Assembly: GCF_000953655.1 (NCBI RefSeq)
Contig: NZ_LN681225.1
Span: 3,051,501 to 3,115,500 of the forward strand
Length of the DNA: 64,000 nucleotides
Reading direction: 5' to 3'
Origin: Legionella hackeliae
GTDB taxonomy: Bacteria > Pseudomonadota > Gammaproteobacteria > Legionellales > Legionellaceae
The notes under the pieces are model-generated. The model worked only from the letters and a program-made list of their open reading frames with translations. It searched no databases and had not been told where the DNA came from. The first letter of the stretch is position 1. The number at the start of each line of letters is the position of its first letter. This document shows positions 8,779-16,539 of this stretch, one piece after another. The position numbers and the translations under genes are program-made.

Positions 8779-9537
8779 ATGAATGCTATTAAATTAACGT
8801 TATTGGGCTCTGTTCTGTTAACTGTTGCATGTACACCTCGCCCAACTACAGTGGACGCAACCTCTTCTTATACCGCTCCTGTGGCTAAAGCGCAAGCGAC
8901 ACCATCCGATACAACAACTGCCGGGGTAGATACATCAATGCCAGCAAACAACAAAATGGCAAAATTTGAGCAAACCGACGGTAATTTAGAACAAACAAAA
9001 ACTACAGTAGAAGCGAATGCCTCAACTGCAGAAACAGCAAAATTAGCTGCAACTTCTTCTGCAAGTGCAATCACTTCCTGGGAAATTTCGGGCGCCATGG
9101 CTGCTCGCAGCAAGAGTAAAGGCTGGAATGCTTCTGTGAATTGGCTTCAACGCGGTTTAAGTCAATATCAAATCCGCCTGTTTGGTCCTTTAGGCAGTGG
9201 AACTGTATTAATTAATAAAAAAGGTGGGCTTGTTACTTTACGTGATGGCCCTAAAACAGCGTCCTCTTCAAATGCAGAGGAATTATTAAAACAACAAACC
9301 GGTGTCCGCTTGCCAGTAAATAACCTTTTTTATTGGGTTAGAGGCTTACCCGCTCCTGGACATGTACAATCCGCTAAACGTGATGCGGCTAACCACTTAC
9401 TTGTTTTAAAGCAAGGTGGATATATCATTGATTATGGCCAATACACTGTTGTCGGAAAAACCGTTCTTCCTAGTGTTATTCGGTTACAAGGTAATGGGAT
9501 CTTTATAAAACTTGTTATAAAACGTTGGAAGATCTAA
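8779..9537 (+). CDS. lolB: Outer-membrane lipoprotein LolB
   Basis: LolB receives lipoproteins from the periplasmic carrier LolA and inserts them into the outer membrane. The start at 8779 has AGGAG 5 bases upstream and yields 252 residues, beginning with a lipoprotein signal peptide with lipobox LTVAC. A Thr/Ser/Ala-rich linker of about 80 residues precedes the LolB fold (SWEISGAMAARSKSKGWNAS...QIRLFGPLGSG). The linker is longer than in E. coli LolB. An open frame extends back to 8662 but would bury the signal peptide. In most gammaproteobacteria ispE follows; here it is replaced by a terminator and tRNA-Gln. Confidence 0.9.
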   Translation: MNAIKLTLLGSVLLTVACTPRPTTVDATSSYTAPVAKAQATPSDTTTAGVDTSMPANNKMAKFEQTDGNLEQTKTTVEANASTAETAKLAATSSASAITSWEISGAMAARSKSKGWNASVNWLQRGLSQYQIRLFGPLGSGTVLINKKGGLVTLRDGPKTASSSNAEELLKQQTGVRLPVNNLFYWVRGLPAPGHVQSAKRDAANHLLVLKQGGYIIDYGQYTVVGKTVLPSVIRLQGNGIFIKLVIKRWKI

Positions 9538-9545
9538 ACTTATTC

Positions 9546-9582
9546 TTAAGATTCCAGACTGAAATTGAGCCTGGAATCTTAA
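9546..9582 (+). terminator. Rho-independent terminator after lolB
   Basis: A 12-bp perfect inverted repeat (ttaagattccag / ctggaatcttaa) with a 13-base loop, followed by a TTTTT tract. It starts 9 bp after the lolB stop codon. Confidence 0.85.
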
Positions 9583-9650
9583 TTTTTAATTTCGACATTT
9601 CTTTAAGGATTGTGAATCCAACAATTCAATAAATCCAAAGAAAAAATTGT

Positions 9651-9679
9651 TTGACAAGACCTTAAATAGTTTGCACAAT
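9651..9679 (+). promoter_or_regulatory. Sigma-70-type promoter for tRNA-Gln (possibly also prs)
   Basis: A perfect -35 hexamer TTGACA (9651-9656), a 17-bp spacer, and a CACAAT -10-like hexamer (9674-9679), about 58 bp before the tRNA. The -10 matches the consensus only partly. Confidence 0.6.
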
Positions 9680-9737
9680 ACGCACGTTCGCAGCAATGCA
9701 CGTTCATGGATGATTAATAGAAGAATCTACAACTTAT

Positions 9738-9812
9738 TGGGGTGTCGCCAAGCGGTAAGGCACAGGGTTTTGATCCCTGCATACCTAGGTTCGAATCCTA
9801 GCACCCCAGCCA
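9738..9812 (+). tRNA. tRNA-Gln (anticodon UUG)
   Basis: The sequence folds as a 75-nt cloverleaf including an encoded CCA (9810-9812). The acceptor strands TGGGGTG and CACCCCA pair. The anticodon stem CAGGG/CCCTG encloses the loop TTTTGAT, with anticodon TTG for the CAA/CAG glutamine codons. The T-arm carries GGTTCGAATCC. It lies between lolB and prs, a place shared with relatives as far as I recall. Confidence 0.96.
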
Positions 9813-9840
9813 CAATCTTGTTGATTCAAGTAAACAGACG

Positions 9841-9914
9841 GCAGAAGATACCCGGGAAGGATGCGTTCACCGGATCGCTCAAATAATAACTATATCTTTC
9901 TGGCTGTCTTCTGC
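9841..9914 (+). other. Possible long-range hairpin in the prs leader
   Basis: An 8-bp exact inverted repeat, GCAGAAGA (9841-9848) and TCTTCTGC (9907-9914), extendable by a G-U pair, spans most of the region between tRNA-Gln and prs. It could form a structured 5' leader or a processing site for a tRNA-prs transcript. No regulatory function is shown. Confidence 0.3.
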
Positions 9915-9961
9915 TATGTGTTTAAGTTACCTGATTAAACTCAATCAAAGGTTTTTTGCAC

Positions 9962-10909
9962 ATGTCGACAATGATGATCTTTACCGGTAATGCTAACCCA
10001 GAGCTGGCTCTTAAAATAGCTTCCCATCTGCAAATCCCTATTGGACAAGCATCCGTAGGTACTTTTAGCGATGGTGAAACCATGGTTGAAATACTTGAAA
10101 ATGTCCGCGGTCGTGATGTTTTCATTATCCAGTCTACCTGCGCTCCAGCCAATAATAATCTTATGGAGCTGATGATTATGGCCGATGCATTAAGACGGTC
10201 GTCAGCAGGAAGAATTACTGCTGTTGTTCCCTATTTTGGCTATGCTCGTCAAGATAGAAGAGTGCGTTCCGCACGCGTCCCCATTACAGCCAAAGTTGTT
10301 GCAGATATGATGGCTTCCGTTGGTATTTGCCGCGTCCTTACTGTTGATTTGCACGCGGATCAGATCCAGGGATTTTTCTATATGCCTGTGGATAACGTAT
10401 ACTCAACACCTATTTTGTTGGAAGATATTAAACAACAAAATCTTTGCAACCTTATGGTTGTTTCTCCAGATGTGGGTGGTGTTGTTCGTGCCAGAGCAAT
10501 GGCAAAACTGCTGAACGATGCAGATTTATCCATTATTGACAAACGACGCAGTGGACCCAACAAATCCGAAGTAATGCATATCATTGGTGAGCCGGCCGGT
10601 AGACATTGTATTATTATTGACGATATTGTTGATACTGCCGGAACCCTCTGTTCTGCTGCCTATCAGTTAAAACAAAATGGAGCAACCAGTGTCAGAGCCT
10701 ATATTACTCATCCCGTTTTATCAGGACCTGCCGTCAATAACATCACCAATTCATCGCTGGATGAGGTGGTTGTTACCGATACAATTCCACTCTCAGAAGA
10801 TGCAAAGCGTTGTAAAAAAATTAGAGTAGTAAGTCTTGCTGACATGTTGGCGCAAGCAATAAAACGCGTCAATGTAGAGGAATCTGTGAGCTCTATGTTT
10901 GCAGAATGA
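9962..10909 (+). CDS. prs: Ribose-phosphate pyrophosphokinase (PRPP synthetase)
   Basis: Makes PRPP from ribose 5-phosphate and ATP for nucleotide, histidine and tryptophan synthesis. It shows [15 protein letters not shown], the [10 protein letters not shown] flexible-loop region, [11 protein letters not shown], and the PRPP-binding motif [13 protein letters not shown]. Taking the ATG at 9962 gives 315 residues, equal to the E. coli enzyme. The frame also opens at a TTG two codons earlier. AAAGG lies about 10 bases upstream of 9962. The gene may be read from the tRNA-Gln promoter. Confidence 0.97.
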   Translation: MSTMMIFTGNANPELALKIASHLQIPIGQASVGTFSDGETMVEILENVRGRDVFIIQSTCAPANNNLMELMIMADALRRSSAGRITAVVPYFGYARQDRRVRSARVPITAKVVADMMASVGICRVLTVDLHADQIQGFFYMPVDNVYSTPILLEDIKQQNLCNLMVVSPDVGGVVRARAMAKLLNDADLSIIDKRRSGPNKSEVMHIIGEPAGRHCIIIDDIVDTAGTLCSAAYQLKQNGATSVRAYITHPVLSGPAVNNITNSSLDEVVVTDTIPLSEDAKRCKKIRVVSLADMLAQAIKRVNVEESVSSMFAE

Positions 10910-10984
10910 TATTATTTTGTGAATAACTTATACCAGTGGTGCCCCGTCTAGCGGTACTTTTTTTACAACGGTCCAATTGAATAA

Positions 10985-11012
10985 AAAAGGGAAGACATTA
11001 TTCTTCCCTTTT
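10985..11012. terminator. Bidirectional terminator between prs and fis
   Basis: An 11-bp perfect inverted repeat (aaaagggaaga / tcttccctttt) with a six-base loop and A/T runs on both sides. It separates the convergent prs and fis genes. Confidence 0.88.
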
Positions 11013-11029
11013 CCCACAAAAAGCGAAAG

Positions 11030-11311
11030 TTAATCGCGTGTACCAACATATTTGTCATCGAAATAGCGACGTAGTTTTGTTCTTAATGTTCCGCGACTTA
11101 TGCCAAGCATTATTGCCGCACGTGATTGATTGTATTTGCAATGTTCCATAACTGCACGGAACAAGGGTGTTTCAATCTCTTCAAGAACAAATTGGTACAG
11201 ATCAACAGGATCAGTTCCCTTGAGCTCGGCGAAATATTTCTGCACTGATTGAGTGACACTCTCTGCCAGTGACATTGTTGCATCCCCAGCTTCATTACTG
11301 ATTGTTGTCAT
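11030..11311 (-). CDS. fis: Fis-family nucleoid DNA-binding protein
   Basis: A 93-residue Fis homologue. Its C-terminal helix-turn-helix, KYNQSRAAIMLGISRGTLRTKLRRY, is nearly the canonical Fis element, preceded by the dimerising helices LYQFVLEEIETPLFRAVMEHC. A strong ribosome site, AGGAGGAG, lies about 9 bases before the ATG. Fis bends DNA and tunes transcription with growth phase. Legionella has several fis genes, and some repress Dot/Icm effector genes; which paralogue this is cannot be decided from the sequence alone. Confidence 0.93.
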   Translation of the reverse strand: MTTISNEAGDATMSLAESVTQSVQKYFAELKGTDPVDLYQFVLEEIETPLFRAVMEHCKYNQSRAAIMLGISRGTLRTKLRRYFDDKYVGTRD

Positions 11312-11410
11312 TCTTTTTAACTCCTCCTTTAAAAACGAGCATATTACCGAATCGGTTTATTCCTGACAAGTATAGAAATAGTAAATTTAGTTTAAAATCA
11401 GGATTAAACC

Positions 11411-11436
11411 CTTGAGCCTGATGGGACAGGCTCAAG
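11411..11436 (-). terminator. Hairpin terminator candidate after the DUF945 gene
   Basis: A 10-bp perfect inverted repeat (cttgagcctg / caggctcaag) with a six-base loop, 22 bp past the stop codon on the minus strand. The T-tract that follows is short. Confidence 0.6.
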
Positions 11437-11458
11437 CGATAATTTTCCATTGCATTTG

Positions 11459-12940
11459 TTAAAATTTCATCATTTCAGGGCGATATGGCTTACCATTAAT
11501 TGTTAGTTGACCCTGATTTAAACTCACCTCAATGACGTAGTCAGTTCCTTGCTGAGTCAAGACTCCATTTTGTACTAAAGTTGCCAATTGCTTGTCAGCT
11601 AAAGTCACTGCCTGTTGCGAAACGTCGGTTGAACCAGCAGCTGCCTGAGCAGTAGCATCTGGATTGCTCGGTTGTTGTATTTGTTGAGCAATGCCTTGTT
11701 GCTGATCATTTTGCTGATTTTGCTGAGGCGACATCATCTTTTGTTTGATAGATTCTGTAACTAATTGCTTAACCACTGCAGCTGGAACTTTTAGTTTACC
11801 ATTACCTTGAATCTTCTGTATTAACTCAAATGGATTACCCATTTCACCCTTCGGTAAAGAAACCATTAAACTACCTTCAACAGTTCCTTGAGGCATTACA
11901 AAATTCATTTCAGTAATTTCAAATTCAGCACCTTTGCTAAATAACTTTGGCAGTTCTGGTAACATAGCCAACATAGCACGCTGACGTTCCGCGTCAGTTC
12001 CTTGCTGTACTTGTTGGGCTTGTTCGTTTAATCTGGCCAAGGCATCAGCATCAAGATTGCGAATAGCTACTTCCAAATTTCCAGGTCCATAAGTCTTATC
12101 ATTCGCAACGATTTTTTCCACGGAGGTTTTAACGTGTGAACTGAATAGACCATCCTCTATATCAGAATCAGAGTGAATATCAAATTGTCCTAATTCAAAC
12201 AATTTCTTATCACTATCCATCACAACAAACGAGGGGAAAGATAAACTTGCATCACCTAAAAATAATCCCTTATCGGTTCTATGAAGATTATATTCGCTGG
12301 TGATAGAAGACATTTTCGTATTGACTTGATCTTTCTTAAATGCCAATCCTTCAATGGTAATGTTGCCACCCACTTTATCTAAGTCAGACGATACACTAGT
12401 GGTTGTTGACATACCAAACCATTCAAAAGTTGCTGTACCATCTTTTGCGAATAACTTGAAAGCAGGAACAGACATGTCAATGCTGCTATTTCCAAGATAG
12501 TTTACAAAGAAGTCGATAACAATATTGGGCTTCGTTGATTGATTAGTAAACAAGCTGTTAAATTGTTCAACATATTCTTTGGGCATGTCTAGATCAGTAT
12601 GAGCATAGCCAAGACCAAATTTCACACCCTGATCGGAGAAGATTATTGGACCATGATAAATGGTAACAGGCATCTGCACTGTATAATCTTTTGCAGGAAT
12701 TGTCTGAGTTTGGCCATTATTTTGGATGGTTTGCTCAGGAACATGGACGCGCCAGTCGAAATTGGCTTTGGAAGTAAACCAACCGCGATCATATTCCACA
12801 ATATTAGCAGCAAGCCCATTGGATCGATTCACAAAATTGAGGCTTTCTCTCACTTTTTGCTCAGTAAGATAGCCCATACCATAATAAGAACCGAGGACTA
12901 GAACGGCTAAAATAACCACTAATCCTATGAATTTTTTCAT
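11459..12940 (-). CDS. DUF945 (YdgA-like) envelope protein
   Basis: A 493-residue protein with an N-terminal signal anchor (KKFIGLVVILAVLVLGSYYGMGYLTEQ) followed by a soluble, probably periplasmic region. The opening pattern, with an EYDRGWFTSKA motif about residue 48, is typical of the DUF945/YdgA family. That family has no settled function. A Gln/Pro-rich low-complexity stretch lies at about residues 405-440, before a conserved C-terminal piece ending GKPYRPEMMKF. The gene stands alone, between fis and an MFS transporter. Confidence 0.8.
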   Translation of the reverse strand: MKKFIGLVVILAVLVLGSYYGMGYLTEQKVRESLNFVNRSNGLAANIVEYDRGWFTSKANFDWRVHVPEQTIQNNGQTQTIPAKDYTVQMPVTIYHGPIIFSDQGVKFGLGYAHTDLDMPKEYVEQFNSLFTNQSTKPNIVIDFFVNYLGNSSIDMSVPAFKLFAKDGTATFEWFGMSTTTSVSSDLDKVGGNITIEGLAFKKDQVNTKMSSITSEYNLHRTDKGLFLGDASLSFPSFVVMDSDKKLFELGQFDIHSDSDIEDGLFSSHVKTSVEKIVANDKTYGPGNLEVAIRNLDADALARLNEQAQQVQQGTDAERQRAMLAMLPELPKLFSKGAEFEITEMNFVMPQGTVEGSLMVSLPKGEMGNPFELIQKIQGNGKLKVPAAVVKQLVTESIKQKMMSPQQNQQNDQQQGIAQQIQQPSNPDATAQAAAGSTDVSQQAVTLADKQLATLVQNGVLTQQGTDYVIEVSLNQGQLTINGKPYRPEMMKF

Positions 12941-13071
12941 ATTATCTCCGTGTTAATGTCAGCCTCTATAAATGAATATCATCACAGACGAGAGGCACCG
13001 CCCTAATTAAAACACGAGATTCACTAACTAGCCAAGATATTAAAAAAAAAAATCATAGTTACAGTTAGTTA

Positions 13072-14370
13072 TTATATCTTTCGAATGGGTGTGCAATAAG
13101 TTTCCTTAACCATAAACGCCAAGATTAAGGCGACTAATGAACAAAGTGGCAGAATTTTTAATCCAGCCTGGAAATCAGAGAGTAATAGCGTCTCAAGATT
13201 GTACGCCCGAGCGCCTGAAGCTAAATCAACCAACCGACCCACTAAAGGTTGCATTAATGCCCCAACAAAGATTGAAATCATATTAGTAAAAGCAATACAA
13301 GTTCCTACCACATTACTCTCACAAATTTCTGTTGAGACCGCATATGCGATTGCCACACCAGTGTTAGTAACACCGAAGACAAAAAAGATAATATATGCCA
13401 TTGTCTTATCAAGATTAGGATAAAATACGAATAATGATGTCAGTATAACTCCGCAGAGTGCTGACAAAATCATTAATGGCTTTCTTCGTCCCATTTTATC
13501 GGATAACCAGCCAGATAAAGGACCGCTAATCCCCCAACCAATAAAAATCAACCCTGTAGCAAAAGCTGCCGTATGCGCAGTTAAACCACGACCATACTGC
13601 AAATAAGCAGGGCCAATAGCTTCACCAATCACTGCCGTTGGGCCAAATAAAAACCCCGCATAAAGTGCATTAATCCAAATTTGGCGGTGAGTTAAAATGA
13701 TACGCAAACTACTTAAGATGCTAATTCTTGCTTCAGATTTTTTGATTTCATGACGTTTGGTACCGGGTTTATCTTGAACAAATTGATACAAAAGACCTGC
13801 CAAAGCAATAAATAAAAAGGCGATGATAAGCATACTATGACGCCAACCTACATTCGCCACCAAGAATGAAACTGGTGCTTCTCCTGCTGCAGCCCCCAAC
13901 ATTCCCAGAGCTTGAGTCAAACCTGCTAATAAACCCAACATGGCGGGTGGAAACCAGGATGTTGCCAGGCGTAGTGAACTTACAAACGCAAAAGCAGCAC
14001 TAAAACCGATTAACATACGACCAACAGAGGCCATTACCAAGCCATCGGCCAGACCAAAAACGCCGCAGCCTAAGGCAGTGATTAGAGACATAACGGTTAA
14101 TATTGCACGAATACTCATTCGATCGACAGTAAGACCGACTGGAATTTGCATGAGAATATAAGGGAAATAAAATGAAGCGGTTAAAATACCAAATCCTGCT
14201 TCATTAATACCAAAATCGATTTGTAAGCTTCGGTGCATAACGCCTGGAGCCACTCGCGCCATGTAGTCTGAAAAATAGAAGGCTGCCGCTAATCCCCACA
14301 CAATCCAGGCAAAACCTAATCGATTAATACGACCCGCTTTTTCACTCTGAGACATTGCTATCATATTCAT
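13072..14370 (-). CDS. Major facilitator superfamily transporter
   Basis: A 432-residue protein with about 12 hydrophobic helices. The MFS signature between helices 2 and 3 is PVGLTVDRMSIR, and the repeat between helices 8 and 9 is GWLSDKMGRRKP. The N-terminal half includes YFSDYMARVAPGVM, seen in transporters of small organic anions or hexose phosphates, but the substrate cannot be named. The ATG at 14370 has GAGTG 5 bases upstream. Alternative Met residues occur at codons 3 and 6. Legionella genomes hold many MFS proteins used for nutrient uptake inside host cells. A role of that kind is possible but not shown. Confidence 0.85.
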   Translation of the reverse strand: MNMIAMSQSEKAGRINRLGFAWIVWGLAAAFYFSDYMARVAPGVMHRSLQIDFGINEAGFGILTASFYFPYILMQIPVGLTVDRMSIRAILTVMSLITALGCGVFGLADGLVMASVGRMLIGFSAAFAFVSSLRLATSWFPPAMLGLLAGLTQALGMLGAAAGEAPVSFLVANVGWRHSMLIIAFLFIALAGLLYQFVQDKPGTKRHEIKKSEARISILSSLRIILTHRQIWINALYAGFLFGPTAVIGEAIGPAYLQYGRGLTAHTAAFATGLIFIGWGISGPLSGWLSDKMGRRKPLMILSALCGVILTSLFVFYPNLDKTMAYIIFFVFGVTNTGVAIAYAVSTEICESNVVGTCIAFTNMISIFVGALMQPLVGRLVDLASGARAYNLETLLLSDFQAGLKILPLCSLVALILAFMVKETYCTPIRKI

Positions 14371-14638
14371 AAATTCACTCTGTTACCGTTTCCATCCTAG
14401 AAAGACTCGAACTAAAATAAGTTGCATTAAAACAGTAGGTTGGTCATTAAATTAGCAAAATTAATCCTACATTATACTGTTACCGACAATTATTTCAACA
14501 CATTGCTCTATCTGGAACTTCATGCTGGAGCATGCTAAATTTAACTAAAACCGCTATCAAATACAAAACTTAGTTTTCTTAAGACATTAACAATTCATAA
14601 TAAGGTATACTATTTCCTTTTTTAGCAGGGTAACGTGA

Positions 14639-15025
14639 ATGAATGAGCTTGAAGAAGCAATTAAGAATGCATTAGATACATCAGGGGGAAACGTTCAGGC
14701 CAATAAAGCCTATCTTGAGTTTATTAAAGCAAATTTTATTGTTCCCATCGACAAGAAATCTAACCCTGAGCAGCCTGAAGTTCTCTACCTAGTCGACAAT
14801 GATCAATTCTTCTTGCCTGTTTTTACGAATGAAAACTATTTGGATCAATGGGCCAAAGAAATTTCTAACGATATCCATTTGCTGCGCTTGTCAGGGGTGG
14901 ATTTATTAAAAGGCATTGGAGATGACGTAACGGTCTGTTTAAACATTGGAAGTCCGATTTATAAAGAATTTAATCCTGCAGAACTCGCGAGAATGAGAAG
15001 TATGGTTTTAAAATTGTTTAAATAA
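14639..15025 (+). CDS. SseB-like small cytosolic protein
   Basis: A 128-residue soluble protein with the pattern of the SseB N-terminal domain: helical start, VLYLVDNDQFFLPVFTNENYLDQWA, and C-terminal TVCLNIGSPIYKEFNPAELARM. Function in the family is unclear; the name comes from an E. coli protein linked to serine sensitivity. A GCAGGG lies about 7 bases before the ATG. A TATACT hexamer about 30 bp upstream may be the -10 element. It is convergent with the letE-like gene. Confidence 0.6.
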   Translation: MNELEEAIKNALDTSGGNVQANKAYLEFIKANFIVPIDKKSNPEQPEVLYLVDNDQFFLPVFTNENYLDQWAKEISNDIHLLRLSGVDLLKGIGDDVTVCLNIGSPIYKEFNPAELARMRSMVLKLFK

Positions 15026-15074
15026 TTTTAGTGTTTGCTGATTTAAAAGCTAATATTGCAGTTATCGAATTTAA

Positions 15075-15106
15075 TCCTAGACCCTGTATAAATCAGGGCT
15101 CTAGGA
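15075..15106. terminator. Stem-loop between convergent genes, possible terminator
   Basis: A 12-bp stem (tcctaga-ccctg / caggg-c-tctagga) with one bulged C and a seven-base loop, lying between the SseB-like and letE-like genes. No long T-run follows on either side, so terminator strength is uncertain. Confidence 0.5.
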
Positions 15107-15152
15107 AGTTACAGGTAATTCAGAGTTACTGATTAGCCACTTGATGAATAAA

Positions 15153-15539
15153 CTAAGCAACCAGATCAAGAACCTGATAACCTACCACAGCAGTTGCGGC
15201 AATGGCACCGGTAATTTTTAGCACCTTGGAAAGGAAACTAGCGCTCACCAAACTGCTTATAGCGTTATAGGTATAATCGTTGGCAGCATCCTTTTCATTA
15301 ACTTCTGGCTCTAACAATTCTTCAGCAAGCTCAAACAGTGGTTTTTCACCATAAAAACCTGCCCACCACCCTTCAGACCATTGCTCATTTTCAGCGCTGC
15401 CTTGATGGTAAGGATTAGCCTCCTCACCCACCTCAGCTAAAGCGCATTCATAACCATAAGCATAACATTCTTCCAGGTTTGGATGTTCGATGTCAAAACG
15501 CAATTTTATGTGTGGTAACAACGCATTTGTCTCTTTCAT
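15153..15539 (-). CDS. letE: LetE-like protein with an RMF-type motif and C-terminal membrane segment
   Basis: A 128-residue protein. Residues about 22-65 read GYECALAEVGEEANPY, a gap, then WSEGWWAGFYGE. This matches the pattern of ribosome modulation factor (GYxA...CPY...WxxGW), with Asn in place of the usual Cys before Pro-Tyr. The C-terminal ITGAIAATAVVGYQVLDLVA is hydrophobic and could be a membrane tail. In Legionella the transmission-trait enhancer LetE is, as I recall, encoded next to pdxH, as here; that assignment rests on memory of gene order. AGAGGG lies 7 bases before the ATG. Confidence 0.55.
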   Translation of the reverse strand: MKETNALLPHIKLRFDIEHPNLEECYAYGYECALAEVGEEANPYHQGSAENEQWSEGWWAGFYGEKPLFELAEELLEPEVNEKDAANDYTYNAISSLVSASFLSKVLKITGAIAATAVVGYQVLDLVA

Positions 15540-15743
15540 ATTGGTACCCTCTCTTTAGCGTCTTTGCAAATCATGTCGCTATTAAATTTTCCCTAAAATT
15601 TGAAGTGTATCCCTAAACATGATCCACACTTCACTTCATCCCATTCTACGCCTCTTAACTAATGCATCCTTTATGGTGTACTTTTTTTACTCTTTCTTGA
15701 CAAAATAACAACTTATAAATAATGCCTAATCTTGATTATGCAT

Positions 15744-16391
15744 TTATGGTGCCAAACGATAGTAAACCCATTTTCCTCGTTTTTTGTGGCAAAAAATTCT
15801 ATCGTGTAAACGATTATTTCGCCCTTGCCAAAACTCGATTTCTTCAGGAATTACCATGTACCCACCCCAATTCACAGGTCGAAGAATCGGCTCTTGACCA
15901 TGTTCTGCAATTAACTTGTTTAAAGCATCTTCAAGTGCTTTTCTATCGCTAATTGGTTGACTTTGGGCAGAGACAACCGCACTTAGCTGGCTGGTTAATG
16001 GTCTTGAGGCAAAATAAAGATCGGATTGCCGCTTGGTGGTCTTTTTTATCCAACCTCGAACACGAACTTGACGTGCCATTTGGGGCCAATAAAAATTTAA
16101 AGCAGCATAGGGTGTTTGGCTTAGTTGCAATGACTTATTGCTTTGATAATTTGTATAAAAAATGAATGCTTCATCCTCTAATCCCTTTAATAAAACGACT
16201 CTTGAATCTGGAAAACCCTTGTCATCGACAGTTGACAATACCATCGCAGTTGGATCGCTTTTTTCCACAGGCAAAACCTCTTCAAACCATTGTTTAAATT
16301 GCGCGATTGGCGACTCCAATATTGTTTCTTCTGATAAAGTTAACTCACCGTATTCGCGGCGAATATCTGCTAATGTTTTCCAATTACTCAT
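15744..16391 (-). CDS. pdxH: Pyridoxine/pyridoxamine 5'-phosphate oxidase
   Basis: An FMN enzyme that makes pyridoxal 5'-phosphate, the active form of vitamin B6. The 215-residue protein has the family features [14 protein letters not shown] at the N-terminus, [22 protein letters not shown], the FMN-site RQVRVRGW, and the C-terminal [15 protein letters not shown]. The length is normal. The start ATG is about 85 bp from the PmrA box of the divergent large gene, so the two share an intergenic promoter region. Confidence 0.96.
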   Translation of the reverse strand: MSNWKTLADIRREYGELTLSEETILESPIAQFKQWFEEVLPVEKSDPTAMVLSTVDDKGFPDSRVVLLKGLEDEAFIFYTNYQSNKSLQLSQTPYAALNFYWPQMARQVRVRGWIKKTTKRQSDLYFASRPLTSQLSAVVSAQSQPISDRKALEDALNKLIAEHGQEPILRPVNWGGYMVIPEEIEFWQGRNNRLHDRIFCHKKRGKWVYYRLAP

Positions 16392-16474
16392 TCTTAAATC
16401 CGTAATATGATAAGCTTGATGCTAGATGGTATACAAAAATTGAAAAGATAAAAAGTGAAGAAAATTTTTGCAAT

Positions 16475-16494
16475 CTTAATGTTTTCTTAATAAT
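16475..16494 (+). promoter_or_regulatory. PmrA-type tandem box upstream of the 1552-residue gene
   Basis: Two direct cTTAAT half-sites, cTTAATgtt and cTTAATaat, are spaced 11 bp start to start, matching the Legionella PmrA consensus cTTAATatt-N2-cTTAATatt. A TACTAT -10-like hexamer follows at 16502-16507, 7 bp beyond the box. The box-to-ATG distance is 45 bp, the same as for the box at 57820-57839. Confidence 0.8.
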
Positions 16495-16539
16495 AATCCT
16501 TTACTATTAGTACGCAAATATGCGTATTTAAGAAACAGA

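Noticed and set aside
9647-9886. A 79-codon plus-strand frame across tRNA-Gln
   Set aside because: It runs through the whole tRNA gene and lacks a ribosome site or family features.
10930-10960. tRNA-like sequence after prs (gccccgtctagcggtac)
   Set aside because: It resembles the start of a tRNA D-arm, but no anticodon stem, T-arm or acceptor partner follows, so it is not called a tRNA remnant.
14371-14638. Palindrome catgctggagcatg and other short repeats in the MFS/SseB-like spacer
   Set aside because: Short, with no clear relation to a promoter or terminator; treated as chance.
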